NCBI RefSeq assembly: GCF_020906515.1 | Contig: NC_085850.1 | Location: 2,418,001-2,482,000 of the forward strand | Origin: Vanrija pseudolonga | Taxonomy: Eukaryota; Basidiomycota; Tremellomycetes; Trichosporonales; Trichosporonaceae | Reading direction: 5' to 3' | Length of the DNA: 64,000 nt | Part shown: positions 44,642 to 55,200 of the stretch, piece after piece | How the letters are laid out: every line of letters begins with the position of its first letter | How positions within the stretch are numbered: the first letter of the stretch is position 1 | Position numbers and translations under genes: made by a program | Notes under the pieces: generated by a model | What the model saw: only the letters and a program-made list of their open reading frames with translations | Databases searched by the model: none | Told to the model about the DNA's origin: nothing

Positions 44642-47093
44642 ATGACCACCTCGGTCACGCTCCAGGCGCTCCAGGCGACCGAGGCCCCAACAGACCTGCT
44701 TCGAGCGCTCAAAGAGCTCAAGAACGCAGTCATTGGCAACACTTGGAAGAAGGTAGAGTATGCAGGGGATGACGCCTTGTTGAGATTGTGAGTGGCACCC
44801 AGCAGCAGCTGCAGCAGCACCCAAGCTCACACACGCACACAGCCTGCTGGGGCTCCTCGTCCCTCCAGCCGCAGGGGACGACCTCGGTGTCGACCTCGTG
44901 GCCGAAACAGCCGTGATAATCGGCGCGCTCGGCTCCGCAGGCTCGTTGACGCTGCGGCCGCTCCTAGCCGCGCGGGTGCCGGAGACGATACTGGCCGTCA
45001 TCCGCGCGCTGCCCCCGTCCCCCGAGCACCCGCTCCACCCCGGCGCGCGCCGCATGCTTCCTCCCCTGCTCCGCGCGCTGCGCAACGTGCTCGGTGCGAC
45101 TGCCGACGCAGTGTGGGGCCACATGTGGGGCGTGGGCGGCGAACAAAAGGTCGTCGGAACCGGCTTGGTTGGTGAAGACGTGATCACGCCCGCGCGTGTG
45201 GGCCCGAGAGGCAACGCCGCGGTGTGGAAGGCCGAGGCCAGCGCTGCCTTGGTATTGGTGTTTGAGCCGCAGAACTACACCGCGCTCCTCAGCCTCCTCG
45301 ACGCGTGCCCCGACGCCGTGGTCCTGTTACCGCTGTACCAGCTCCTCGCTCGCCTCATCCAGCTCCCGTCGCATCGCGAGGCGCTCGGCCTCCACGGTGC
45401 CGGTGGTGCCGACGCGGACGCGCCGCCCTTCCTCACCAGCCACCTGCTCGAGACGATCGCAAACTGGTTCGTGCCCGGCCGCAAGCCGAACCCCAAGCTC
45501 CTTGAGGCCGCGCTCGATCTCCTGGCCGCGCTGGTCAAGGGCCAACCCCGCGTCGCGGCGTACATCCGCGAATGGTCCGCGACAAGCCCAATAGCCGTCG
45601 TCTACGACGACGATGAGGAGCCCACGCCGTTCCCAGACGTCGCCGTCTTCGTCCAGCTGATGGAGACGGGCCCGCCTGGCGTTCGGATCGCGGTGGCAGG
45701 ATGCCTGACGCACATCCTCAAGGCCATCAAATCCGGCCCGCTGCGCGAACGGTCCATCGTCAGCCTCACAAACGTCACTCTCACCAACCTCAACCTCCTC
45801 GGCGTCATCATCAAGCTCATGCGAACCGAGGCCATCGAGGAGCGCGTCAAGCTGTCCTTTGTTCTTGCCGCGCTTGTGTCCGATGACGAGCGTCTGCAAA
45901 AGACTGCCGCAGAGCAGGGGTGCCCAAAGCTGCTGATCAGCATGCTCATTCAAGTCGATGCCGACGAGGCTCGCGGCGAGCTGGGCCATGACTCAGCATC
46001 CCGCATGCGCGAAGCAGTACTACTGGCGCTCTCGGCCCTAGCATTCAACCACGAGCCGACACGCTCGCTCATCGCCGACGCGTCGCCACCCGTTCTTCCG
46101 CTGGTGTGCGCAGCGCTCAGTCACCCGAGCTACGGTGTACGTGCCGCCGCGTGCTGCCTCGCCCGGGCGCTCTCTCGCACCGTCGCGATCATGCGCACGT
46201 CCATTGTTGACTCTGGTGTCGGCGAGGAGGTCGTCGCCGCGCTCCGACGCGAAGTCGCCCGCCGGCGCGCCGAGCCCATCGACGGGCCGATTGACGCCGA
46301 CGGAGACGACTCGATGGACGTGACGCTTGAAGAGGAACTCGGCGACCGCTCCTGGACCGTCGAGGTTGCGGCCACGGCGACAATCTGCAACCTCGTAACC
46401 AACTTTTCTCCGCTCAAGGACAAGCTGCTGGGGAACGGCGGCCTGGAGCTTTTGGTTGAGCTCACTGCGTCGCCACACGAGCCACTGGCGCTCAACGCGC
46501 TGTGGGCACTCAAGAACGTGACGTACCATGCAAGCGAGGCGCTCAAGGCAGAAGTCATGGCCGTGCTTGGGTGGGACACGCTGCGCCGCTTCATCTCAGC
46601 CGAGACGCCCAAGCAGCTCCGCGCTCACGCCCTCGACATTGTCCAGAACCTACTCGACGACCAGACGGCCGTCCAGATGAACAAGACGGTCGAGGCCCTG
46701 GGCCTCGAGTTCATCATCAACGTCGTGGCGGACAGCATCCGTCCCACAGTCGACATCGACCTCGACCTCTGTGAGCCAGGTCTGTACATCCTCAGCCACC
46801 TCGCGCTCGGGGGCAACGAACTCCGCAACGCAATCACGACGCGAGTCGAGCTCCTCGAGGCCCTGAGCTCGACCCTCAACGTCCCGTACGACGAGGTGCG
46901 CATCCCTGCGCTGCGTGCCCTCCGCCACCTCGTCGACTCGAACTCACGCCGCCGCCCCCGCCAGAACATTGTGGACCTTCTCCAGCCGTATCAGCTCAAG
47001 ACGCGTGTTCGGGAACTCGCCGAATCGGACACGAGCGTCTCTGTGCGTGCTGGCGCCGTGGCCCTTCTCGAGTTGCTTGAACGCGCCAAGTAG
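44642..47093 (+). CDS. armadillo-repeat protein, ARMC8/Vid28 (Gid5)-like
   Basis: Two exons (44642-44787, 44843-47093) give 798 residues made almost entirely of helical armadillo repeats. The last third resembles ARMC8: NALWALKNVTYHASEAL, ILGW-type turn, LDIVQNLLDD, then LYILSHLALGGNELRNAI and a C-terminal repeat VRAGAVALLELLERAK. ARMC8, and Vid28/Gid5 in yeast, is the scaffold that holds substrate receptors in the CTLH/GID ubiquitin ligase, which in yeast degrades gluconeogenic enzymes when glucose returns. Assignment rests on remembered similarity; other armadillo families are possible. No signal sequence is seen, so it is probably cytosolic or nuclear. Confidence 0.78.
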
Positions 47094-47110
47094 CCTTGCG
47101 ATACCCTCCG

Positions 47111-47146
47111 TCCCTCCCTCCCTCCCTCCCTCCCTCCCTCCCTCCC
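47111..47146 (+). repeat. TCCC microsatellite
   Basis: Nine uninterrupted TCCC units are followed by a C run, just 3' of the armadillo gene stop. Confidence 0.95.
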
Positions 47147-47293
47147 CCCCCCCTACCCCCCTAGCCTCCACCTATCAGTTGTAAACATCTCTCAGAAGTT
47201 GCATAGTGGCATAACACGCAGGCATAGCGTTAGCGCGGTGAATCATAATTTGTTTCATAAGAACCATGCAAATGCTGTTGTACAGGATATTTA

Positions 47294-49487
47294 TTAGTAG
47301 GCGGCTGCGACGCCACTCTTCCTACTATCGCTGGCGGCGAAGACGCGGCCCTTGGCGTCGACAAGCACGGCCTGGACCTCGCTCGCGCCGACGTTGATGT
47401 CAAACTCGCCGATCGTGTGGTTTCTCGCGCGGAGCGCGGCAAGCCACGCGTCCGCCGGCCGCTCAGGCCCGACCTCGAGCGTGGTAATCACCGGCGAGAC
47501 CTGGTTATGCAGGCGGGGGCGCTCGACGGCGGCCGAGATGTCGTCGCCGCACTGGAGGTTGAGGAGCACCTGCGCGACCGAGGGGAAGATGCGCGAGCCG
47601 CCCGAGCCGCCGAGCACGGCGCGCACGTTGCCCTTCTTGTCGAACACGACGCTCGGCGCCGTCGACGACAGCGGCCGCTTCCCGGGCGCAGGGTAGTTCC
47701 ACGGGCTGGGCTGGAGGCCAAACGCGTCCGGCACGCCGGGCACGGCAAAGTCGTCCTGCTCGTCGTTGAGGATGATGCCCGTCTTGGGGCACATGACGTG
47801 GCTGCCCCAGATGAGGTTGACGGTCGACGTGACGCTCGCGGCCCCGCCCCACTGGTCGATGACGGACAGGTGCGTCGTGCCGTGGTCGAGCGGCGTGTCG
47901 TGCACGAGGCCGTAGTATCCTGGCCCGTGGGTCGAGTACTGTCGTTGTCAGCGCAGTCCAAAAGCGCACACCCACTGTGATCTTCTTGCGCTGCTCGTCG
48001 GCCCACGCCTTGGTCCGGAACTCGGCCAGCCGCGTGAGGTTGGTCGCAAACTTGGGGTCGGTCACCTCTGACCGCGCGCCAAACGCAAACTTCATCGCCT
48101 CGATCGTGTTGTGCGCCGACAACTCGTCCCAGCAGCCCGAGCGGTTGTGCGTGTGAGATAGTCCATCAAGAATGTTGAGCATGCCGAGCATGACGCCACC
48201 CGAGCCGGGCGCATCGGTAGTGTAGATGTCCTGGCCGGCAAAAGTGCCACTGATGGCGGGGTACACTCTCTCCTTGTATCCCTGCAGGTCCTTGTGTGTG
48301 AGGATACCGCCGTGCGCCTTGACCGTGTCGATAATGTCCTCGGCAATCTCGCCCTCGTACAGAGCCGAAGCGCCCTGGCGCGCGATAACCTCCAGCGTGT
48401 CGGCGTACGTCGGGCGCGCGATCCAGTCTCCCTCGATCGCGAGCTGGCCCCGGGGGGCATATACGGCCGCCCAGGTGGGATCGGCGAGCATGAACGCGCC
48501 GTAGGTGCGGATCCGGCGCGCGAGCTCCCGGCTCACCTGGTAACTCCTAGCCAGGCGCGCAACAGGAAGCACGAGCTCGGCCCACTCGACGCGCCCGTAG
48601 ATCTTGTGCGCGCGCTCCAGGCCGCGCAGCTCGCCCGGCGTGCCGACCGCCAGCCCGCCCACCTGCGACGCGTATCGCCCCGCATTCTTGTACATGTCCT
48701 TCGTGGCGGCGGCCGGGGCGGTCTCCCTAAAGTCGACCGCGACGACGCGCGCGTCCCGCGCCTTGTCCCGGTCACCGATAAGCAGCTGCACATCGTCGCC
48801 GACGTCTGACTCGGTATCGTAGCTCTGCCCCTTGGGGAGTGAGACGAGCGCGAAGCCGCCGCCGCCGATACCCGAGCTGAATGCGTTCAAGAGGCCGATA
48901 CACAGCGTCGTCGTGATCGCCGCGTCGACTGCCGTGCCGTTTTTCTCCTTTAGGATCGTGAGACCGAGCTCTGAGCACGTCTTGTCCTCTGACGCGACCG
49001 CTGCGCGGCCCGGACCAAGGAGGTATGCCGGGTTGCGGGGCAGGCCTGTGGGCTGGGGAGGGGGCGTGAGCTCGGTCTTGGCCGTCGCCATCACTCAGGG
49101 TCGCGAGCACGCGATGGATCACGCAAACGACACCGGCAACGGCGTCGGCGTCGCCCGCATAGCACTGCGCCGCAGCTCGGCTCGGTCGACATCGCGTGCA
49201 ACACCGTCCTCGCGGCATCACGCAAAACCACTCACTGGAGGCAGCTTGTAGATGGGCGGCACCATCGGCCCGTCGTCCTTGCGCCCGCGGACATGGTGGT
49301 AGCCAGTCGCTGCGCCCCAGCCGGCGCCGAGGCCGACGAGCAGGATGAGGACGTATGGCGCCCATCTGCGGAACGCGGGCCGGTGGCAGTCGTCCTCAGC
49401 GGAGAGCGAGCGGCGTACCCGCTGAGCAAGGGACGGGGCGTGCGCCGCCGTCGTCGGCGGCGGGAGGAGAGGGGCCGTTTCTGACAT
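47294..49487 (-). CDS. GGT: gamma-glutamyltranspeptidase
   Basis: Three exons (49236-49487, 47976-49052, 47294-47938) give 657 residues. A cytosolic N-terminus is followed by one membrane span (YVLILLVGLGAGWGAATGY, about residues 45-63), the type II anchor usual for eukaryotic and fungal GGT. The autocleavage site is Gly463/Thr464 in HGTTHLSV, giving the small-subunit nucleophile Thr464. Upstream, FSSGIGGGGF and DAPGSGG are family glycine loops, and SGGSRIFPSV follows near the end. It hydrolyses glutathione and gamma-glutamyl amides and transfers the glutamyl group, recovering nitrogen and sulfur outside the cytosol. Length and active site look intact. Its neighbour is an amine-type permease. 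Confidence 0.94.
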
Positions 49488-49869
49488 GCGCTCCTGGGTG
49501 GGGTCGGGAGGTGGAGATGAGACTTGTCGATGCAGCACCAGTGGCGAGGTTTAAGAAGTATATACAGAGCGGGAATCAGCGTTACGTTGGGGATGATTGA
49601 ATGCAACAACAAGCTCCTCGGTGGAGCACCCGCGCGACTTTTGTCAATATGGAATGGCGAGCGGTGACGCCGTGGACCGAAGCGAGAGGCGATCGGTGGC
49701 GGGGCAAGCCTCGGTGGGGGTGGCTCGGTGGCTCGGTTCGGCCCACGCGCTTCCTTGACGGATATGGCCGGCGGCAACTCGGCCACCCGAAGCAGTTCGC
49801 CGCCACCCAACACTCTTGCATTTCCTTGCTTTCTGGTACAACTTAATTCTGCTCTGCCACTGCTTCCTA
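49488..49869. other. intergenic region between the permease and GGT
   Basis: A 382-base tandem interval, the promoter of GGT on the minus strand. No distinct element is recognised. Confidence 0.45.
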
Positions 49870-51838
49870 CTACTCGATGTTGCGGTTGAGAATATACGAC
49901 TTGTGGCCCGTGGTGAACCACGCCAGCACTCCGAGGCCGAGTAGCCCGGGCACAATCGCAATGTTGTAATCTGATGTCAGCTCAGCCTGCCGCGTCACGA
50001 CGCACTGAACGAGTCCTTGTCGAAGGGGTACGAGTAGGGGAAGTGATAGAAGATGAGAGTGAAGGACAGATAGGCGACCGCCGAAGCATTGTAGAACCAT
50101 CCGATGCGGCCGAAGCGCATGGGGCCGGGGTTCTCGAGGTGGCGCTTGTTGAGCAAGTGCATCCCGATGAGGGGGACTGGCAGGTGAGTGTCCGCCACAA
50201 GTGAGGGACCTGCCAGCTCGGACTCACGATACGCGGCCGCGATAAGCCCCGCAGCAGAGTTGAACAGCGAGTTGAGCGCCGTGTCCGACCCGAGCAGAAT
50301 GAGCGTGAAGAGCGAGCAGAAGACGACGTTGAACAGGACCGCCCAGACCGGCACCTGGAGCTTGTGGTGCACTGCTCCGAGGCTGGGGTCAGCGGGCCCA
50401 AAGTCACACTCACTATTTCGGGGCGAACGCTCCGCCTTCACGCGCGAACGCAAAGATCGACCGCGAGCTCTGCGTGTCAGCGTGTGGCGCCGACTCCGAA
50501 CCCACCGTGAGCTGGCACTCGAAGATGGCCATGAACTGCGAGTAGAGGATGATGACGCTGAGGCAGATCACGCCCGGACGTGAGCGAAGCGTGTGGTCCA
50601 GGAAGTAGAGGTATGGGACGCTGGGAGCGGTTCAGCGGCTGACCCGTGTATGTACCTACCCAGTCTCGGTGGTCGCCATGGCGAGGAGGTCGACGCCGCA
50701 GAAGAGGATCGAGATGGATGTGGCGGTCGCGCTGGTGCGTGAGCGGGGCCGTGTGTCTGCTAGTGGCTCACGTCACGAGCGAGATGATGGGACTCGCAAC
50801 CATCGCGCGCGGGATGTCAATGTGCGGCCGCGACGTCTCCTCAGCGAGATGCGTGACTGCGTCTGGCACGCCGTACCCGATCCCAAAGGACCCGCACGCG
50901 ATCATAACCGCCACAAAGTCGCTCCAGCCAGACACGTTGAGCACGGCGCCGAACACCTCCTTTGGCGGCGCGTGCGTCGGCGACACGGCGACCGGGACGA
51001 TGAGCCAGATGAGGAAGCCGACGCAGAACCAGACCAGGCTGAAGGTCTGGAGCCGGTGCATCGCCCTGGCGTGTTGTCAGCTTGTGGCGAGGCCGGCATA
51101 ACGCACTTGATCCCGAAGATGTTGATCACGCCGCTGAAGATGCAAAGGCCAGTGTTGAGTGCCCACACCTGCGCCTTGGTCGGGCTGTACGATGGCACAG
51201 CGTACGCCACGAGTCCGAGGATCTGGCGCGCTGCGAGTCAGGCCAGACAGCTATGCCCCACCCACCCTCGAGTACGGTCGAGATCATTGTGGCGAAGATG
51301 TACACGAGGCACAGGGTCCACGCGACGCCGTACGACCCGAAACGCTTCCACTTGGCGGGGAACAGCTGGAAAGCCCATTCTTGCGGTCCCGAGCTCGTGG
51401 GCCATGCGGACGCCATCTCCGCGAGCTGGGCTCATCAGCTCGCCGCGCGCCACACCTCGACGACACCCACAGACAGGTAGATCATCTGGAAGCCGAAACC
51501 CGTGATCCACAGCCCGTAGATGAGCACGATTGCCCCGCCGTAGATGATCGTCGAGCTCATCGTCTGGATGACGGCGGCCCACGCGCCGCCCAGAACGAGG
51601 GCAACGGCCATAAGCGAGGGAACTGGCGTCAGCGGTGCTGGAACTGCGACGTACTAGAGAACCCCTGCTTCAGCTCGTCGACGTTCGTGACGGCCCCCGA
51701 AAGCCCGTGCGCGTGCACGATGTGCTCGAGCTCGAGCTTCGTCGGGTCCAGGTCGTCGTGGTCGTACTTTGCGTCGACGACCGAGGTGGTCACCTGGTCC
51801 TTCTCGTCTGGAGTGTTCGGCTTGCCCGTATGTGACAT
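49870..51838 (-). CDS. APC-family amino acid/amine permease (GABA/choline permease type)
   Basis: About 11 exons joined by ten short introns give a protein of roughly 500 residues starting MSHTGKPNTPDEKDQ and ending SYILNRNIE. After a charged N-terminus of about 60 residues, about 12 hydrophobic segments follow. Family features include LKQGFS before the first span, GFGFQMIYLSVGVVEM, PTSSGPQEW, GYGVPDAVTHLAEE, RSIFAFAREGGAF and GLIAAAY. PDAVTHLAEE and FAREGG are typical of the amino acid/choline transporter subfamily (Uga4, Hnm1, Tpo5 relatives), which carries GABA, choline, polyamines or ethanolamine. The substrate cannot be fixed from sequence. It is divergent from the RidA-fold gene and may share its 525-base promoter. 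Confidence 0.88.
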
Positions 51839-52364
51839 GGTGAGTAGTTAGTGGTGGTGTAGAGTGCTGGCTACAGGCATGTCGCACACCCTTATGTATA
51901 ACCAGATCTCAGGTCGACCTGAGCAATCCCAGCCGCCACACGGGCAGGGCCGAATGATGGGCACGGCCTGCCGAGCCCCGCCACAATCCGTCACTACCCC
52001 ACACCTCCTGCCTCTTCCCCAATGATAAGCGGCGTGTATCTGGTCATGTGCAGCATATCAGGAATGTAGCGTGCGTATCTTGTCATGTACGTGTGCATAG
52101 CAGGCGGCTGTCAGATTGCCGCGCAGACGAGAAGAGACGAGTCACAGAGCTGGCTCGCATGTCCCGAGATCTGAGCTTGCTCGCTCGCACCGACCGAGTG
52201 TGGCGGCCCGCGAGCCGAGTGGAGGCGGACTGGGGCGTCGGCCATCGGCTGCCCCATCGGCGCGATAGATACGACCAGTCCTCCGCTATCAGCGTGCAGC
52301 AACAATAAATAGGCTGTCTGTCACCGGCTATGCATGCCCCGACGACCAGACAGACACCACAACA
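51839..52364. promoter_or_regulatory. shared divergent promoter of the permease and RidA-fold genes
   Basis: It contains three GATA-factor-like sites (HGATAR): TGATAAG at 52023-52029, CGATAG at 52263-52268, and TGATAG on the minus strand at 52286-52291. An AATAAATA near 52304 may be the RidA TATA element. GATA factors of the AreA/Gat1 type govern nitrogen-source use in fungi. Such short sites also arise by chance, so this is only suggestive. Confidence 0.4.
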
Positions 52365-52828
52365 ATGCCCTTCCCGACAACCAACTACCCCGGAGCAGGG
52401 GACCTCATGGCCGCGAGCGGCCTGTGCCAGGCCGTGCGGGTCGGCAACGTCGTCCACCTCTCCGGACAGGGCGGGTGGGATGCGGGGTTGAAGGTGGACG
52501 CCGACCCCAAGGCGCAGATCGAGCAGGCGCTCAAGAATGTCGAGGCGGCGCTGCGGGGGGCCGGGGCGTCGGGGTTGAAGGACGTCTTCAAGGTGTGTCG
52601 TGGCGTGCTTCGTCTCCTCTCTCGCGGCTAACGCTGCAGTTTACTGTCTTCGTTACCGGCGAGTTCGACACCTTTGCCACACCGCTCATCGAGCGCCTTA
52701 ACGAGATCTACGCCGCCGCCATCCCCGCCATGAGCGTCATCGGCGTCAACAACCTCTGGCTGGGGATGGGAATCGAGATTGAGGCGCAGGCGTGGGTCGG
52801 CAACGAGGCGGCCAAGGCCAACTTGTAG
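52365..52828 (+). CDS. RidA (YjgF/YER057c/UK114) superfamily protein lacking the catalytic arginine
   Basis: Two exons (52365-52592, 52640-52828) give 138 residues, the usual size for one chorismate-mutase-like subunit of the RidA trimer. Family marks include VVHLSGQGGWD near 29-39, QALKNVEAALRGAGAS at 54-69 and IEIEAQAWV near the end. Classical RidA deaminates reactive 2-imino acids/enamines using an arginine (Arg105 in E. coli, in P-x-R-S). Here the matching stretch reads IPAMSVIG with Met107, so that arginine is absent, as in several non-RidA Rid subgroups whose reactions are unknown. It ends 56 bases from the polyamine oxidase stop, which is convergent. Confidence 0.88.
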
Positions 52829-52883
52829 TAACCATGCATTGCAGTAACAACTATTATCCTTTCGTCTATCCCATCATGCCGCC

Positions 52884-54635
52884 CTAAGCATGGCGGCGCA
52901 CCGAGCGGCCGTGGCCCCGGCGGGTGGGTGCTCCGCGCCGCGTGAGCGCCGTGCCGCTCTGAGCGCAGGTAGTGAGGGCCTCGAACGCCTCGGCGGCAGG
53001 GCACTGGCCGGCCAGACACGCCGCGACCGTGTTCGCCGAGTTGATGCCCTCGTCCCAAGCACCCTGGACGTACCCGAACGAATCCTCGCTCATCGCCTCG
53101 CCCGAGAAGTGGAGCCACACCTTGCCGCTGCCGAGCGGCTGGCCGAGGTTGGCGTGGTGCTGGTCCAGCGCGCCGATCGGCCAGTTCGAGTACGAGCCGC
53201 GGTAGAGCGGGTCCAAGGTCCACCGCGGCACAAGGATATCGGCTGGCTGCGGGATGTCGGCGCCGTAGATCTCTTGAAGGACCGCGAACGCCTCGGCTTG
53301 GATCTCGTCGTCGCTCAGCTCCTCGTTGCGCCGCGCGAAGGTGTCAGTGGCCGTCACCATGATGATGTTGTTGGTCGTGTTCTGCGGGAAGAAGCCCGGC
53401 GCGTTGATGTTCTGCCACACGGCGTAGCGGCCGCGCTGGTCGGGGTCGGCGTACACGATGTACTGTGGCACTCGTCAGCTGCCACAACAACTTGCCGAAG
53501 CCGAAGCCCAACTCACCTGCTCATCACCCCAGAACTGCTGGTCGTACAAAAAGAAGATCTTCTGATACGTAGCCATGCCGAAGGTGAAGATGGCCTCCTT
53601 CTTCCAGTCGGGGAGACGAGGCGTGAAGTGCACGTCCTGGTGCTGGAGGACGCCGACGGAGAAGGTCGACACGACGTGTGGCGCGCTGAAGCTCCCGCAG
53701 TCGGTGTGGACGACAATGTCGCCGCCCGACTCGGCGGCCGACCAGTCGATCGTCTGCACTGTCGTCGAGAGACGGAGGCGGGGGTCGTCGAGGTCCTGGC
53801 CGAAGAGCTCGCGCGCCTCCTGGACGAAGATGTACTTGTAGCCACTTTTGAATCAGCCGTGCCTCACACTTTCCACACCCACCGCTGGTCAATCACAAAG
53901 TCGTCCTGCTGGTCCGCGATGCCCGCCTCCTGCCCGAACGCATTCTCAAAGCTGCACATCTCGGGCGGCTGCGCAAACGTGTAGTCGATGTTCCAGTACT
54001 CGTACGCCAGCTGCAGCGGGTTGACGGGGATCCAGTCCATGATGGACGTCGCGACGCGGACGCTCAGGTCGACGAGCGAGTTGTTCTGCCGCCAGGCTGC
54101 GTCGGCGTGAGCTTAACTCTGTCTTGCTTGCGCTCCACAACCCACTCGAGTACCCCGGAGCATTGGCCAGGAAGTTGTCGTAGCCCGCCATGAACTCCTG
54201 CTGCTCTGCGTCGTCGAGGAAGTGGCCCTGCGCGCCGTCGGCCTCGATCCCGAGCCCCTGGTACCATGTGACGTCGGAGTAGTTCTGCGGCGCGGTCTGC
54301 AGGCCCCACTTCTTGGCGAGCTCGAGGATCGGCTCCTTCCCGGGCCCTTGGATCCAGTTACACCCCTTCTCGACGGTGACGCTCTGGCCCGTGGCGTTCG
54401 AGTACAGCGTCTCGGTGTGCGCGCGCCCGCCGAGCTCGTCGCGCGCCTCGAGCAGCAGGATGTCGGTCACGTTGTGGTCGGTGATGAGGGACCGCGCGAG
54501 CGAGATCCCGGCGATACCGCCGCCGAGGATGATCACCTGGGCCTGGGTGGGCTTGCCATCATCGCCGCGCGGGGATGGTAGTGCAGCGCTCGAGGCCAGC
54601 GAGGCCAGGACGCCGATGAGGAGTGCTCCGCGCAT
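52884..54635 (-). CDS. secreted polyamine oxidase, plant (maize PAO) type
   Basis: Four exons (54146-54635, 53883-54096, 53517-53844, 52884-53462) give 536 residues. A signal peptide (MRGALLIGVLASLASSAA) precedes the FAD site, G-x-G-x-x-G at residues 38-43 (GGGIAG), then ELGGRAHT. Similarity to plant apoplastic polyamine oxidase runs through NIDYTFAQPP, DQRGYKYIFV, SVGVLQHQDVHF, MATYQKIFF, PRWTLDPLYRGSYSNWP and the FAD-closing SGEAMSEDSFGYVQGA. The family oxidises spermine/spermidine to aminoaldehydes, diamines and hydrogen peroxide. Secretion means it would act in the wall or medium. Several N-glycosylation sites support this. The upstream 90 bases hold two GATA-like sites. Confidence 0.9.
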
Positions 54636-55200
54636 GGTTTTCGTCTTGAGGTGGTTATGGCGGGCGGTTGTAAGCCCCCGGCGCAACCTTTTATCGTGAC
54701 GCCGCGGAGACGCACAGTTATCAGTGGGGTACCCAGTGTGGAGCCGACATCATGCTCAAATGTCTCATTTATCCGCTCGTGTTCAGGCGTTACTTGCTTG
54801 GCATTCGCTTAAGAAAGTTAGCTCGACAGGGACAATGAATCAGGACAGTGGTCTTGTGACGAGAGATCGAGGGTCAATTGCCGCCGGTGCTGTCGGCGAT
54901 GTCAGAAAGCGGTAGGTGGGTGGTGAGCTGGTAGTGGGTGGCTGTTGAGCAACTGGGCATGTTGCGATGGCGGTGTGACCGTCGACGAAAGGAGATGGAA
55001 AAGTTCAACTACATGCAGGTTGTGGTGTGGATGCCGGTGTGCACAAACGTTCGATGAATAACAAAAGACGAGACTAATGAACCCAGTGCCTCGTCCTTAT
55101 CGGTCGTCAAGAGGGCCCCCCCTTCGTCCCTCACCTCCACAAAGGCCGGGTACGATAACAGTCCAAGTATAGCCCCTGCCCCCGCTTACATCCCCACTGA
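54636..55200. promoter_or_regulatory. promoter of the polyamine oxidase gene and 3' flank of the Zn2Cys6 gene
   Basis: Minus-strand CGATAAAAGG (covering 54691-54696) may be both a GATA site and the TATA element; a second GATA-like site, TGATAA, is at 54718-54723 on the minus strand. The rest shows no gene. Confidence 0.4.
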
